DNA of 40,860 nt from an uncultured Prevotellaceae bacterium. GTDB taxonomy: Bacteria > Bacteroidota > Bacteroidia > Bacteroidales > Muribaculaceae. The stretch's first letter is position 1; every line of letters starts with the position of its first letter. This document shows positions 1 to 6,469 of this stretch, piece after piece. Where the stretch lies: the NCBI GenBank assembly GCA_946410125.1, contig CAMJZF010000008.1:1-40860 (forward strand), given 5' to 3'. A model generated the notes under the pieces. That model saw only the letters and a list, made by a program, of their open reading frames with translations. It had not been told where the DNA came from and searched no databases. Both the position numbers and the translations under genes were made by a program.

Positions 1-192
1 TCTCCACAGAACATTATCTACATATCAGTAGAGACACCTATTTATAATAAGATTAACAATGCCATCAGTGAGGTGGGTGATGCTGGAGGATATACCTATA
101 TAATAGATGTGTCGAAAACTCCAGTGGCTTATTCGGGTGCTGGTGCCATCGACCTCACCACAGCAGTAAAGAAGGCGCTGGGAGTAGATTGA
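1..192 (+). CDS. OmpH/Skp family periplasmic chaperone, C-terminal part (5' end outside window)
   Basis: An open frame runs from the first base to TGA at 190-192 and gives 63 residues. The segment contains PIYNKINNAISEV, GYTYIIDVSK and GAIDLTTAVKKALG. This is the usual end of OmpH/Skp proteins: the end of the second long helix, a beta strand, then the short 'D(I/L)T..VKK.LG' tail. Family members are periplasmic chaperones that hold unfolded outer-membrane proteins for BamA. The start, signal peptide and coiled-coil helices lie upstream of the window. A strong hairpin follows the stop. The family call rests on the C-terminal pattern only. Confidence 0.75.
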   Translation, partial: SPQNIIYISVETPIYNKINNAISEVGDAGGYTYIIDVSKTPVAYSGAGAIDLTTAVKKALGVD

Positions 193-226
193 CAGTGATT
201 GACCTTTATTCATAAAGGATATGACA

Positions 227-257
227 AATAAGAGGGTGTGCAGCACACCCTCTTATT
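227..257. terminator. bidirectional hairpin terminator between ompH-like gene and mltD
   Basis: A perfect 14-bp stem (AATAAGAGGGTGTG at 227-240 and its complement at 244-257) encloses a 3-base loop. It lies between two convergent genes, 34 bases after the ompH-like stop and 17 bases beyond the mltD stop. The stem ends in A/T on both sides, so it could stop transcription from either direction. A second, weaker 7-bp inverted repeat sits just before it at 203-218. Confidence 0.8.
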
Positions 258-274
258 AATTTATGCCATGAGCA

Positions 275-2650
275 TTATCTTCTCTTCTTGCTGCTTGACT
301 TTTGTGGGGCTACAGCATTGTTGCCGTTCTTGCCGGTTTTCTCAGTTTTACCAGTTGATTGCCTGTGCTGCCGTTTGCCTGTCGAACTGTTATCGTGTTG
401 ACTGTGTGATGACGACTTCTTGGTAGGGATGATAATGTCTTCGCCAATGCGAATATTGTCACCCTTGAGGCCGTTGGCACGCTTGATGTCCTCGACGCTT
501 ACGCCATATTGGTTGGCAAGCTTAGTAAGGTTCTGGCCTTCCTTGATAGTGTGCTTGGTGGGCTTGGGCTCAGGTTTGGGCTGTTGCTTTTGTTCTTGAT
601 GTTTTTGATGCCTTTGGTTGGCCTCTTGTTTCTTGTTCCTTGGCTGTTGCTCTTGTTGTTCTTGTTTATTGCCTTGTCGATGGTTCTTAGATCCATTGTT
701 GTTGTTTTGTGGAATGATGGCACGGCCCTTGGCATCCTTTTTTGGAATCTTGATGGTTTCGCCAATGCGTATGTTGTCATCGGTCAAACCGTTGGCACGC
801 TTAATATCGTCGATGCTTACACCATATTGGTTGGCAAGCTGAGTGAGGTTCTGTCCCTCTTTTACGGTGAGGCTGATAGGTTTCTCGGCCTCACGACGCT
901 TACGCTCGGTTTCCTCTTGCTGGCGTTTCTTGGCAGCCTCTTCCTGCTGGCGTTTCTTGGCGGCCTCTTCCTGCTGACGTTTCTTGGCAGCCTCTTCCTT
1001 GCGTTTCTTGGCGGCTTCCTCTTGGCGACGTTTCTTGGCGGCCTCTTCCTGACGTTTCTTAGCAGCGGCTTCCTCTTGCTGGCGTTGTTGCTCGTAGTCG
1101 TAATTGTAATTGTTAGACTGGCGGTTGTTAGCGTTGTTGCGTTGAGGAACGTTAGACTGACGGTTATTGGAATTGCTGTTGTAATTGTTTCTTTCAGGCA
1201 CTTGGCGATTGTCGCTGCCATAGTGTCCTGACGAGTAGTTGTTATTGTTGTTGCGCGAAGTGTTGTAGTTGAGTGCCATAGGCTCCTCGCTGTCGTCATA
1301 GCCGTAGTTGTTGCTACTGCTGCTGTTGCTGTTGTTTTGAGCATAGCCCATGACGGTCTCGTCGTTGTTGGAGCTTGGCTTTTTCACTTTAAGGACTTGG
1401 CCAGTCTGCAACGTTGTTGAGTTGAGGTTGTTGAGTTCCATGAGGTCGTCGTATTGCATTCCATATCGGTCGGCGATGTCGACAAAGTCCTCGCCTTCAA
1501 TGACCTCGTGATACATATAGCCGTCATCGCTTACCACCTCGTCGTCAACGATGCTCCTGATGTCGCCGGGCTGCACTGTGGAGCGGCCTTCAAATTGCTT
1601 GCGGTGATAGCTCACGATTTTATCCTCGGTCATGATGTAGCTGTAGATTTGCTGCGAGGGCAGTGCGAGTGTGTAAGGATGAATGTCGCCCGGAATCACG
1701 TCCTTGCGATATTGCGGATTGAGAATTCTAATCTCCTCGATGGGAATGTTGAGCACTTGAGAGATTTGAGAGAAGTTGATGCGGTGATTAACCTGAACAG
1801 TGTCGATGATAAGAGGCTTCTTGGTGAGCGTGGGGCTGATGTTGTGCTCTTGATAATAGGTCATCACATAGTTGGCGGCAATGAAAGCAGGAACGTAGCC
1901 ACGTGTCTCCTTGGGGAGATAGTTGTAGATTTCCCAGAAGTCGGGGTGGTCGGTGCCTGCACGACGAATCGCCTTGTTTACGTTACCGGGGCCGCAGTTG
2001 TAGGCTGCGATAGCCAGCGACCAGTCACCATAGGTGTTATAGAGTTTTTGGAAATACTCGGCAGCCTTTTCGCTGGAGCGGTAAGGGTCGCGGCGCTCGT
2101 CAACGAGAGAATTCACTTCCATTCCATGCCCCTTGGCTGTGGCTACCATAAACTGCCACAGTCCTCCTGCTCCAGCCGGAGAAACGGCATTGGGGTTGAG
2201 AGCCGACTCAATAATGGGAATGTATTTAAGCTCAAGAGGCATCTGCCTTTTTTCCAGAGCTTCCTCAAAGATTGGCATGTAGTAGGGGCACATGCCCAGC
2301 ATTTGTGCCACCAGAGTGCGTCCACGTTTCACGTATCGCTCGATATAGCTTCTCACGATTTGGTTGAAAGGCATTTCTATTTCGGTGGGAAGTTTCTTCA
2401 AGCGCTTGATGTACTCGGCATCGCTCACCTCACCGTAGTTGTGACTCTCGATGCTGTTCTGGTCGATGATGGCATAATTCTTTAGATACCAGTTCTCCAT
2501 CATCTCCTTGGTGTCGGTCTCAAAGCTTGAGGGGTAGACGATGGCGTTATCGGTAATCGACTCCTTGAGCGACAAGATGTTCTTGGCATTGGCAGCGAAA
2601 ACCGATGTCAGTAATGTAATTGATGTTAATAAAAGAACTTTGTATTTCAT
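275..2650 (-). CDS. mltD: membrane-bound lytic murein transglycosylase D-like protein with three LysM domains
   Basis: 791 residues. It begins with a signal peptide (about 1-22). An SLT (family 1, MltD-like) catalytic domain spans about 100-270; the likely catalytic glutamate is E148 in IPIIESALNP, followed by SPAGAGGLWQFM and AAYNCGPGNV. One degenerate LysM lies at about 379-423, and two clear LysM repeats at about 592-637 and 699-744 (KEGQNL..LANQYGVS..DIKRANGL). The enzyme should cleave the MurNAc-GlcNAc bond in the periplasm and be held on glycan by LysM. Asn/Ser/Gln-rich linkers and a highly charged AAKKRQQEE repeat at about 526-587 separate the domains, making it longer than typical MltD. 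It lies 50 bases downstream of the DUF5683 gene, so probably shares its transcript. Confidence 0.92.
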   Translation of the reverse strand: MKYKVLLLTSITLLTSVFAANAKNILSLKESITDNAIVYPSSFETDTKEMMENWYLKNYAIIDQNSIESHNYGEVSDAEYIKRLKKLPTEIEMPFNQIVRSYIERYVKRGRTLVAQMLGMCPYYMPIFEEALEKRQMPLELKYIPIIESALNPNAVSPAGAGGLWQFMVATAKGHGMEVNSLVDERRDPYRSSEKAAEYFQKLYNTYGDWSLAIAAYNCGPGNVNKAIRRAGTDHPDFWEIYNYLPKETRGYVPAFIAANYVMTYYQEHNISPTLTKKPLIIDTVQVNHRINFSQISQVLNIPIEEIRILNPQYRKDVIPGDIHPYTLALPSQQIYSYIMTEDKIVSYHRKQFEGRSTVQPGDIRSIVDDEVVSDDGYMYHEVIEGEDFVDIADRYGMQYDDLMELNNLNSTTLQTGQVLKVKKPSSNNDETVMGYAQNNSNSSSSNNYGYDDSEEPMALNYNTSRNNNNNYSSGHYGSDNRQVPERNNYNSNSNNRQSNVPQRNNANNRQSNNYNYDYEQQRQQEEAAAKKRQEEAAKKRRQEEAAKKRKEEAAKKRQQEEAAKKRQQEEAAKKRQQEETERKRREAEKPISLTVKEGQNLTQLANQYGVSIDDIKRANGLTDDNIRIGETIKIPKKDAKGRAIIPQNNNNGSKNHRQGNKQEQQEQQPRNKKQEANQRHQKHQEQKQQPKPEPKPTKHTIKEGQNLTKLANQYGVSVEDIKRANGLKGDNIRIGEDIIIPTKKSSSHSQHDNSSTGKRQHRQSTGKTEKTGKNGNNAVAPQKSSSKKRR
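890..1075 (-). repeat. in-gene tandem repeat coding for Lys/Arg/Glu/Ala-rich linker of MltD
   Basis: About six or seven copies of a 24-27 bp unit (coding EEAAKKRQQ and variants) stand in tandem inside mltD. They encode a charged, probably helical spacer between the low-complexity Asn/Ser region and the second LysM. Unit length varies (EEAAKKRK against EEAAKKRQQ) but the frame is always kept, which suggests copy-number change under selection for frame. Confidence 0.8.
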
Positions 2651-2700
2651 AACGTATATTATTTTCTGAATAATTTCAAATTCAGGTTATTGTCACGAGT

Positions 2701-3390
2701 TTAAAACGACAAGGCGCATCCAAGACCTACCGACGGCAATGTGGTGATGCTGTTGTCGATAACCGTCGGTCCCCACCGCATCGACAGGTCGGGAGTCACG
2801 TCAAAGTGCATCATCGACGCGTCGACATAGGCGTCTATCACATTAAGGACATAGACTGCGGCAAGGCCTATAATGCAGATGTCGCGATAACGGCGATAGT
2901 AGTCCTTGCGGTTCTTGAGGGTGCTCGTAAGCCAATTCTTGTCGAGGTCGCTCTCTTGCACCGTGGGTGGATAGAAGTCCATGTAGCTGCGCGTGTTGGG
3001 GTCGTTGTCGCTGATGTCGCGGTAGGCTTTGCTGTAGTCGTTGAGCATGCGGTTGTTCCATGTCATGCCATAGGTGAGTCCTACAAAAGCTCCAATCACG
3101 ATAGGCAGTTTCCAGTATCGGCGGTTATATATCTGTCCCAATCCGGGGCACAATGCCGAGAGCCACATTGCCCTCATGGGATTGGGGTTGAATTTCAATT
3201 CGGGTAGGGTGGTAGTCCCTGGTTTCTCAATCTTTGCCTTGATTATTGCTGAGCTGTCGTTGAGCACAACCGTGTCGCGGCTTGTGATTATGGTTTCTTG
3301 GGCATGTGATGAAAAGACAACAGTAGCGCACAGCATAATAACTATTGTGCTTACCAGTCTAATAATTGATGTGTTGTCTTTTATAGTCAC
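2701..3390 (-). CDS. DUF5683 domain membrane protein
   Basis: 229 residues from a GTG start at 3388-3390, three bases after the parB stop. The first 31 residues form a signal peptide or anchor ending in VVFSSHAQ. The DUF5683 core begins near MRAMWLSALCPGLGQIYNRRYWKLP, continues with a hydrophobic segment (IVIGAFVGLTYGM), then a Tyr/Asp-rich stretch with DFYPPTVQESDLDKNWL and NRKDYYRRYRD, and a second hydrophobic segment (ICIIGLAAVYVLNVIDAYVDA). DUF5683 proteins are common in Bacteroidetes and have no settled function. The 3-base spacing to parB and 50-base gap to mltD indicate one parB-DUF5683-mltD operon. Confidence 0.85.
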   Translation of the reverse strand: MTIKDNTSIIRLVSTIVIMLCATVVFSSHAQETIITSRDTVVLNDSSAIIKAKIEKPGTTTLPELKFNPNPMRAMWLSALCPGLGQIYNRRYWKLPIVIGAFVGLTYGMTWNNRMLNDYSKAYRDISDNDPNTRSYMDFYPPTVQESDLDKNWLTSTLKNRKDYYRRYRDICIIGLAAVYVLNVIDAYVDASMMHFDVTPDLSMRWGPTVIDNSITTLPSVGLGCALSF

Positions 3391-3393
3391 TGG

Positions 3394-4269
3394 TCAATCT
3401 TTTAAACGGTCAAAGATGGTTATTATTCTGTCAAGGTCCTCATCGTTGTTGAAGGCAAAAGTTATTTTGCCTTTTCCTGCCGCGTTGCAGTTGAGCTTTA
3501 CCGGCACTCCAAAGGCTTTGGAAAGATGCTTGGTGAGAATGTCGAAGTCGGCATTCTGCCTCTTGGCGGGTTTTGCCTCTTCGTCACCGCTATTGCCGGC
3601 TTTTTCCTGATACTGCTTGGCGAGAGTCTCGACCTGGCGGACCGACAGCCCATTTTTGATAGTCTCGTTATATAATTTTAACTGTAGTGCAGGGTCATCG
3701 ACCGATAGCAGTGCGCGGGCATGGCCCATGTCGAGGGCTTTGTCGCGAAGACCGAGCTGAATCTCGGCAGGCAGCTTGAGCAGTCGCAGGAAATTGGCGA
3801 TGGTGGTGCGTTTTTTTCCAATGCGCTCGCTCAGCCGTTCCTGTGTGAGGTTGTATTGGTCAATGAGTTTGCGGAATGTAAGTGCAATCTCAATGGCATT
3901 GAGGTCCTCGCGCTGAATGTTCTCAATGAGTGCCATTTCGGTAAGTTCCGAGTCGTTGGCCTCGCGAATGTAGGCAGGCACGGTCTTGAGCTTTGCCTTC
4001 TTGGCTGCGCGGTAGCGTCGCTCACCAGATATAATCTGGTAGTTTCCGTCGTCAATTTTGCGCAGGGTGAGAGGCTGGATGATTCCAATCTCTTGAATTG
4101 AAGCAGCAAGTTCGTCAAGCGCTTCTTTGTCAAATGATGTGCGTGGTTGCTCGGGGTTGGGCGTGATTTGAGATATGTCGATGTCGCAAATGGCCGACGA
4201 ACCACTGGTCTGGATGTCGTCCATGTTGATTAAGGAATCAAGCCCTCGTCCTAATGCATTTCGCTTCAT
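3394..4269 (-). CDS. parB: chromosome-partitioning protein ParB (Spo0J)
   Basis: 291 residues counted from ATG at 4267-4269, giving MKRNALGRGLDSLI, the standard ParB N-terminus. A longer frame to 4323 runs into the promoter and is unlikely. The N-terminal CTP-binding domain carries GERRYRAAK (82-90) and ENIQRED (116-122). A helix-turn-helix for parS binding lies at about 141-165 (LTQERLSERIGKKRTTIANFLRLL). A charged linker (225-238) precedes the C-terminal dimer domain. ParB loads at parS, spreads as a CTP-dependent clamp and works with ParA in origin segregation. parA is unusually far away, 1.4 kb upstream, and parB has its own promoter. I found no convincing parS palindrome in the window. 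Confidence 0.95.
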   Translation of the reverse strand: MKRNALGRGLDSLINMDDIQTSGSSAICDIDISQITPNPEQPRTSFDKEALDELAASIQEIGIIQPLTLRKIDDGNYQIISGERRYRAAKKAKLKTVPAYIREANDSELTEMALIENIQREDLNAIEIALTFRKLIDQYNLTQERLSERIGKKRTTIANFLRLLKLPAEIQLGLRDKALDMGHARALLSVDDPALQLKLYNETIKNGLSVRQVETLAKQYQEKAGNSGDEEAKPAKRQNADFDILTKHLSKAFGVPVKLNCNAAGKGKITFAFNNDEDLDRIITIFDRLKD

Positions 4270-4320
4270 ATATCGTGTGTTATAATTATCTATAATATAT
4301 TTACAAATACTTTCAGCCTG

Positions 4321-4351
4321 CAAAGTTACGAAAAAAACGGCTACCCGTCAA
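4321..4351 (-). promoter_or_regulatory. parB promoter (Bacteroidetes type)
   Basis: On the minus strand TAACTTTGCA (-7 element TAnnTTTG at 4321-4328) lies 20 bases downstream of TTG at 4349-4351, matching the Bacteroidetes TTTG-N19/20-TAnnTTTG pattern. It would start transcription about 45-50 bases before the parB ATG. It shows that parB does not depend on readthrough from parA. Confidence 0.7.
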
Positions 4352-4507
4352 CCTAATTTGGGAACATTAACAACTACATAGGTGGTAGCCCCCTCTCAAT
4401 CTCCCCCTCAACTTTTTTCAAACGATTAATGACGATTAAAAACAATATCTTTAGATGCTGACAACGTAGCCATTCGGCTTTGGGTCATTAAGGACGATTG
4501 GGGGGCG

Positions 4508-4605
4508 CCCTCTCTCGTTCTACCCCTCAAGGGGAGAGGCTGGGCTGCGCATGTTTTTTTCAACGCAAATTGCCATGAATTGACCGCAAATTATCAAAAT
4601 AAGAC
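4508..4605. repeat. composite intergenic repeat, copy 1
   Basis: A CT-rich palindromic part (4508-4550, core CCCCTCAAGGGGAGAGG then CTGGGCTGCGC) is followed after a T-run by ACGCAAATTGCCATGAATTG and CCGCAAATTATCAAAA (to about 4600). The same two-part order recurs at 5382-5472, so both halves belong to one unit of about 95 bases. Confidence 0.75.
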
Positions 4606-4683
4606 AGGAGAACAGGAGAGGACAAGAACACAAGGATAAGGGTCGCTGCGCTTAAAATTGGGGGAGGTTCGCTGTTCGCACAC

Positions 4684-4769
4684 CGTGCCTTTGGCACGAC
4701 TTATGCTGCTCACTCCCCCGAGCTAAAGGTTAATGCGCTTCGCGTTAAAATTAAAATGGTGCTTCGCAC
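4684..4769. repeat. cluster of perfect mini-hairpins with 3-base loops
   Basis: Three small hairpins follow one another. CGTGCC and GGCACG surround TTT (4684-4698). TTAATGCG and CGCGTTAA surround CTT with one wobble pair (4730-4748). GTGC and GCAC surround TTC (4759-4769). A similar one with loop AAA (GAGC/GCTC) lies near 5223-5233. Their shared design (short stem, pyrimidine-rich or AAA triloop) suggests a repeat family rather than chance. Confidence 0.55.
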
Positions 4770-4795
4770 TAAAATTCTCTTATAATGTAACCTCG

Positions 4796-4858
4796 GGGAC
4801 AAGTGGGACAGTCGGGACAAGTGGGACAGTCGGGACAAGTGGGACAGATGGGACAGGG
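4796..4858. repeat. 9-bp tandem array GGGACAAGT/GGGACAGTC, seven units
   Basis: Seven consecutive 9-base units start with GGGACA. The first five alternate GGGACAAGT and GGGACAGTC, giving an 18-base higher-order period; the last two are GGGACAGAT and GGGACAGGG. Three more units of the same family stand at 5613-5639. Confidence 0.9.
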
Positions 4859-4860
4859 TA

Positions 4861-4905
4861 GCCCCCACTCAATCTCCCCCTCAAGGGGAGAGGTTGGGCT
4901 GCGCC
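4861..4905. repeat. CT-rich palindromic repeat, third copy
   Basis: This copy contains CTCAATCTCCCCCTCAAGGG followed by GAGAGGTTGGGCTGCGCC. The TCTCCCC and GGGGAGA arms can pair across CTCAA. It abuts the end of the GGGACA array, and the ACGCAAATT block is missing here. Confidence 0.8.
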
Positions 4906-5006
4906 TTGAATTACTTGTGACGGTATTGGTGGCAGTATGTAAAGGATCTCTTTTTTAGGCAAAAGTAACTCCTTGTTATATATAAGGGCAACTTTAAAAG
5001 AACAGG

Positions 5007-5037
5007 CCCCTCTCAATCTCCCCCTCAAGGGGAGAGG
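5007..5037. repeat. CT-rich palindromic repeat, fourth copy (core only)
   Basis: A clean 31-base core beginning CCCCTCTCAATCTCCCCC and ending AAGGGGAGAGG, without the GGGCTGCGC extension or the ACGCAAATT block. It serves as the best reference for the core unit. Confidence 0.85.
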
Positions 5038-5272
5038 TCAAATTATTACCGAGCTTGCGAGGCTTTTTGACACCGAGAGGTGCAACTTTTTGAATAAAAT
5101 GCTCACGCTCGCAGGGTCTGGAACAAGTTCCGACTTTCTCTCGCTCAATCGCATTTTTCTGATTAATCTGATTTTGTCTCCATTCAAACCAAAATAGCAA
5201 ATAAATTTTCTCAAAAAGCTGCGAGCAAAGCTCGTCAAAAAGCCGGCTGTCGCCGGAATATATAATTTTTTT

Positions 5273-5366
5273 ACGCAAATTACCGTGAATTGTCCGCAAA
5301 ATATAAAAAATTGACAGGAGAGACAAGAGAGACAAGAGAGACAAGAGAGACAAGAGAGACAAGAAC
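5273..5366. repeat. ACGCAAATT block followed by 9-bp array GACAAGAGA
   Basis: ACGCAAATTACCGTGAATTG at 5273-5292 is a diverged copy of the second half of the composite repeat. It runs into six 9-base units, GACAGGAGA, four GACAAGAGA and GACAAGAAC (5313-5366). The first composite copy is followed by a degenerate version (GACAGGAGAACAGGAGAGGA, about 4602-4622), so the 9-bp array may grow from the tail of the element. Confidence 0.8.
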
Positions 5367-5381
5367 ACACAGCCACACAGA

Positions 5382-5472
5382 CCCCTCTCAGTCTCCCCCC
5401 CTCAAGGGGAGAGGATGGCTGCGCCGGTTTTTTACGCAAATTGCAGTGAATTGACCACAAATTATCAAAAAA
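5382..5472. repeat. composite intergenic repeat, second full copy
   Basis: The CT-rich palindrome (5382-5414) is followed by ATGGCTGCGCC, a T-run and ACGCAAATTGCAGTGAATTG with CACAAATTATCAAAA. It has the same order of parts as 4508-4605, with scattered substitutions and small indels. Confidence 0.8.
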
Positions 5473-5547
5473 AGACACAAGATAATTTGCTTTAGATACA
5501 GGCAGGACATAAGAACATAAGCTCACACAAGAACATAGTTTTTTGTC

Positions 5548-5597
5548 AAACCAAGAAAACAAATTGCAAACCAAGAAAACAAATTGCAAACCAAGAA
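5548..5597. repeat. 20-bp tandem repeat, 2.5 units
   Basis: AAACCAAGAAAACAAATTGC occurs exactly twice (5548-5567, 5568-5587), followed by a half unit. It is the only perfect 20-base tandem repeat seen here and lies about 65 bases beyond the parA stop. Confidence 0.9.
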
Positions 5598-5612
5598 CCC
5601 CCAAAAAAATAT

Positions 5613-5639
5613 GGGACAGTCGGGACAAGTGGGACAACA
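5613..5639. repeat. 9-bp GGGACA array, three units, next to the parA 3' end
   Basis: GGGACAGTC, GGGACAAGT and GGGACAACA stand in tandem, of the same family as the array at 4796-4858 and only about 24 bases from the parA stop codon. On the parA transcript they lie just after the gene. Confidence 0.85.
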
Positions 5640-5662
5640 TTTTTCAGGCAAAGACGGGTTGT

Positions 5663-6430
5663 CTATTGCCCTTCCTTCTCAATGAGTTCTTGTGCCAGTT
5701 GGAGGTGGCTGATGGCACCGCGGCTCTGAGGGTCGTAGAGTATTGCAGGGAGGCCATGGCTTGGTGCTTCGCTCAAGCGGGTGTTGCGAGGAATGACGGT
5801 AGTGAAAACGATGTCGCCAAAGTGGCTCTTCAGCTCCTCGTAGATTTGGTTGGCGAGGCGCAGACGTGCGTCATACATTGTGAGCAGGAATCCCTCGATG
5901 TGCAACCCTGTGTTGAGCTTTGCCTTGATGATGCGCACGGTGTTGAGCAACTTGCTGATTCCTTCAAGTGCAAAATACTCGGCCTGTACCGGGATAATGA
6001 CGCTGTTGGCGGCAGTAAGTGCATTGACGGTTATTAGCCCCAGCGACGGGCTGCAGTCGATGAGAATGTAGTCATAGTCGTTGTTGATGGTCGAGAGTAT
6101 GTTGCGCAATACCTTTTCGCGGTTGGGCATGTCAATGAGTTCCAGTTCGGCTCCCACGAGGTCGATTCTTGACCCCAGCACGTCAAGAGACTTGACGCAG
6201 GAGTTGACCACTGCACTCTTGACAGGATAGTTGTCGACAAGGCATTCATAGACCGACGATTGCAACTTTTTAGGGTCGATGCCGAGCCCCGATGTGGCAT
6301 TGGCCTGTGGGTCGGCGTCGATGAGTAATACCTTCTTTTTTAGTGTAGCCAGCGAAGCTGCGAGGTTGATGGCGGTAGTCGTTTTTCCCACCCCTCCTTT
6401 TTGATTTGCAATAGCTATAATCTTTGTCAT
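5663..6430 (-). CDS. parA: chromosome-partitioning ATPase ParA (Soj)
   Basis: 255 residues, full length for chromosomal Soj-type ParA. The deviant Walker A motif is KGGVGKTT (11-18), with the signature lysine. LLIDADPQAN follows, and a Walker B-like segment YILIDCSPSLGLITVNAL. The usual late motifs VIPVQAEYFALEG and TVIPRNTRLSEAPSHGLP are present. ParA forms ATP-dependent dimers on nucleoid DNA that pull ParB-parS complexes apart. There is no N-terminal helix-turn-helix, so it is not a plasmid type Ia ParA. No promoter of the usual type is visible in the 39 bases to the upstream permease gene, so parA may be transcribed with the ABC transporter. Confidence 0.95.
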   Translation of the reverse strand: MTKIIAIANQKGGVGKTTTAINLAASLATLKKKVLLIDADPQANATSGLGIDPKKLQSSVYECLVDNYPVKSAVVNSCVKSLDVLGSRIDLVGAELELIDMPNREKVLRNILSTINNDYDYILIDCSPSLGLITVNALTAANSVIIPVQAEYFALEGISKLLNTVRIIKAKLNTGLHIEGFLLTMYDARLRLANQIYEELKSHFGDIVFTTVIPRNTRLSEAPSHGLPAILYDPQSRGAISHLQLAQELIEKEGQ

Positions 6431-6469
6431 GTTGTGTTGATGTTCTGAAAAATGTTTAAAAAGATGTGG

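Larger units (their letters stand above)
4389..5639. repeat. repeat-filled, gene-free region between parA and parB
   Basis: I see no credible gene in 4352-5662. The stretch is a patchwork. There are five copies, one only a left half, of a CT-rich palindromic element. Three copies share a second block beginning ACGCAAATT. There are three 9-bp-period arrays, one 20-bp tandem repeat and several short hairpins with 3-base loops. Open frames across it (for example on the minus strand at 5038-5640) translate repeats into LSCLSC or VPLVPT strings and are not genes. ParA and ParB are normally adjacent, so this block has grown inside or between what is usually one operon. Confidence 0.85.

Noticed and set aside
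4270-4323. Upstream start for parB
   Set aside because: It would begin inside the promoter -7 element. MKRNALGRGLDSLI is the standard ParB N-terminus.
4780-5028. 82-codon frame with VPLVPTVPLVP repeats
   Set aside because: It is a translation of the GGGACA tandem array and the CT-rich palindrome. Not a gene.
5120-5131. GGAACAAGTTCC as a parS-like site between parA and parB
   Set aside because: It lacks the central CACGTG of known parS sites. It is more likely one of many short palindromes in the repeat block.
5038-5640. 200-codon minus-strand frame with LSCLSCLSC repeats
   Set aside because: It is a translation of the 9-bp GACAAGAGA array and other repeats, and would have no plausible protein structure.
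4352-5662. CRISPR array in the parA-parB gap
   Set aside because: Repeats are not evenly spaced with unique spacers, and no cas genes are nearby.
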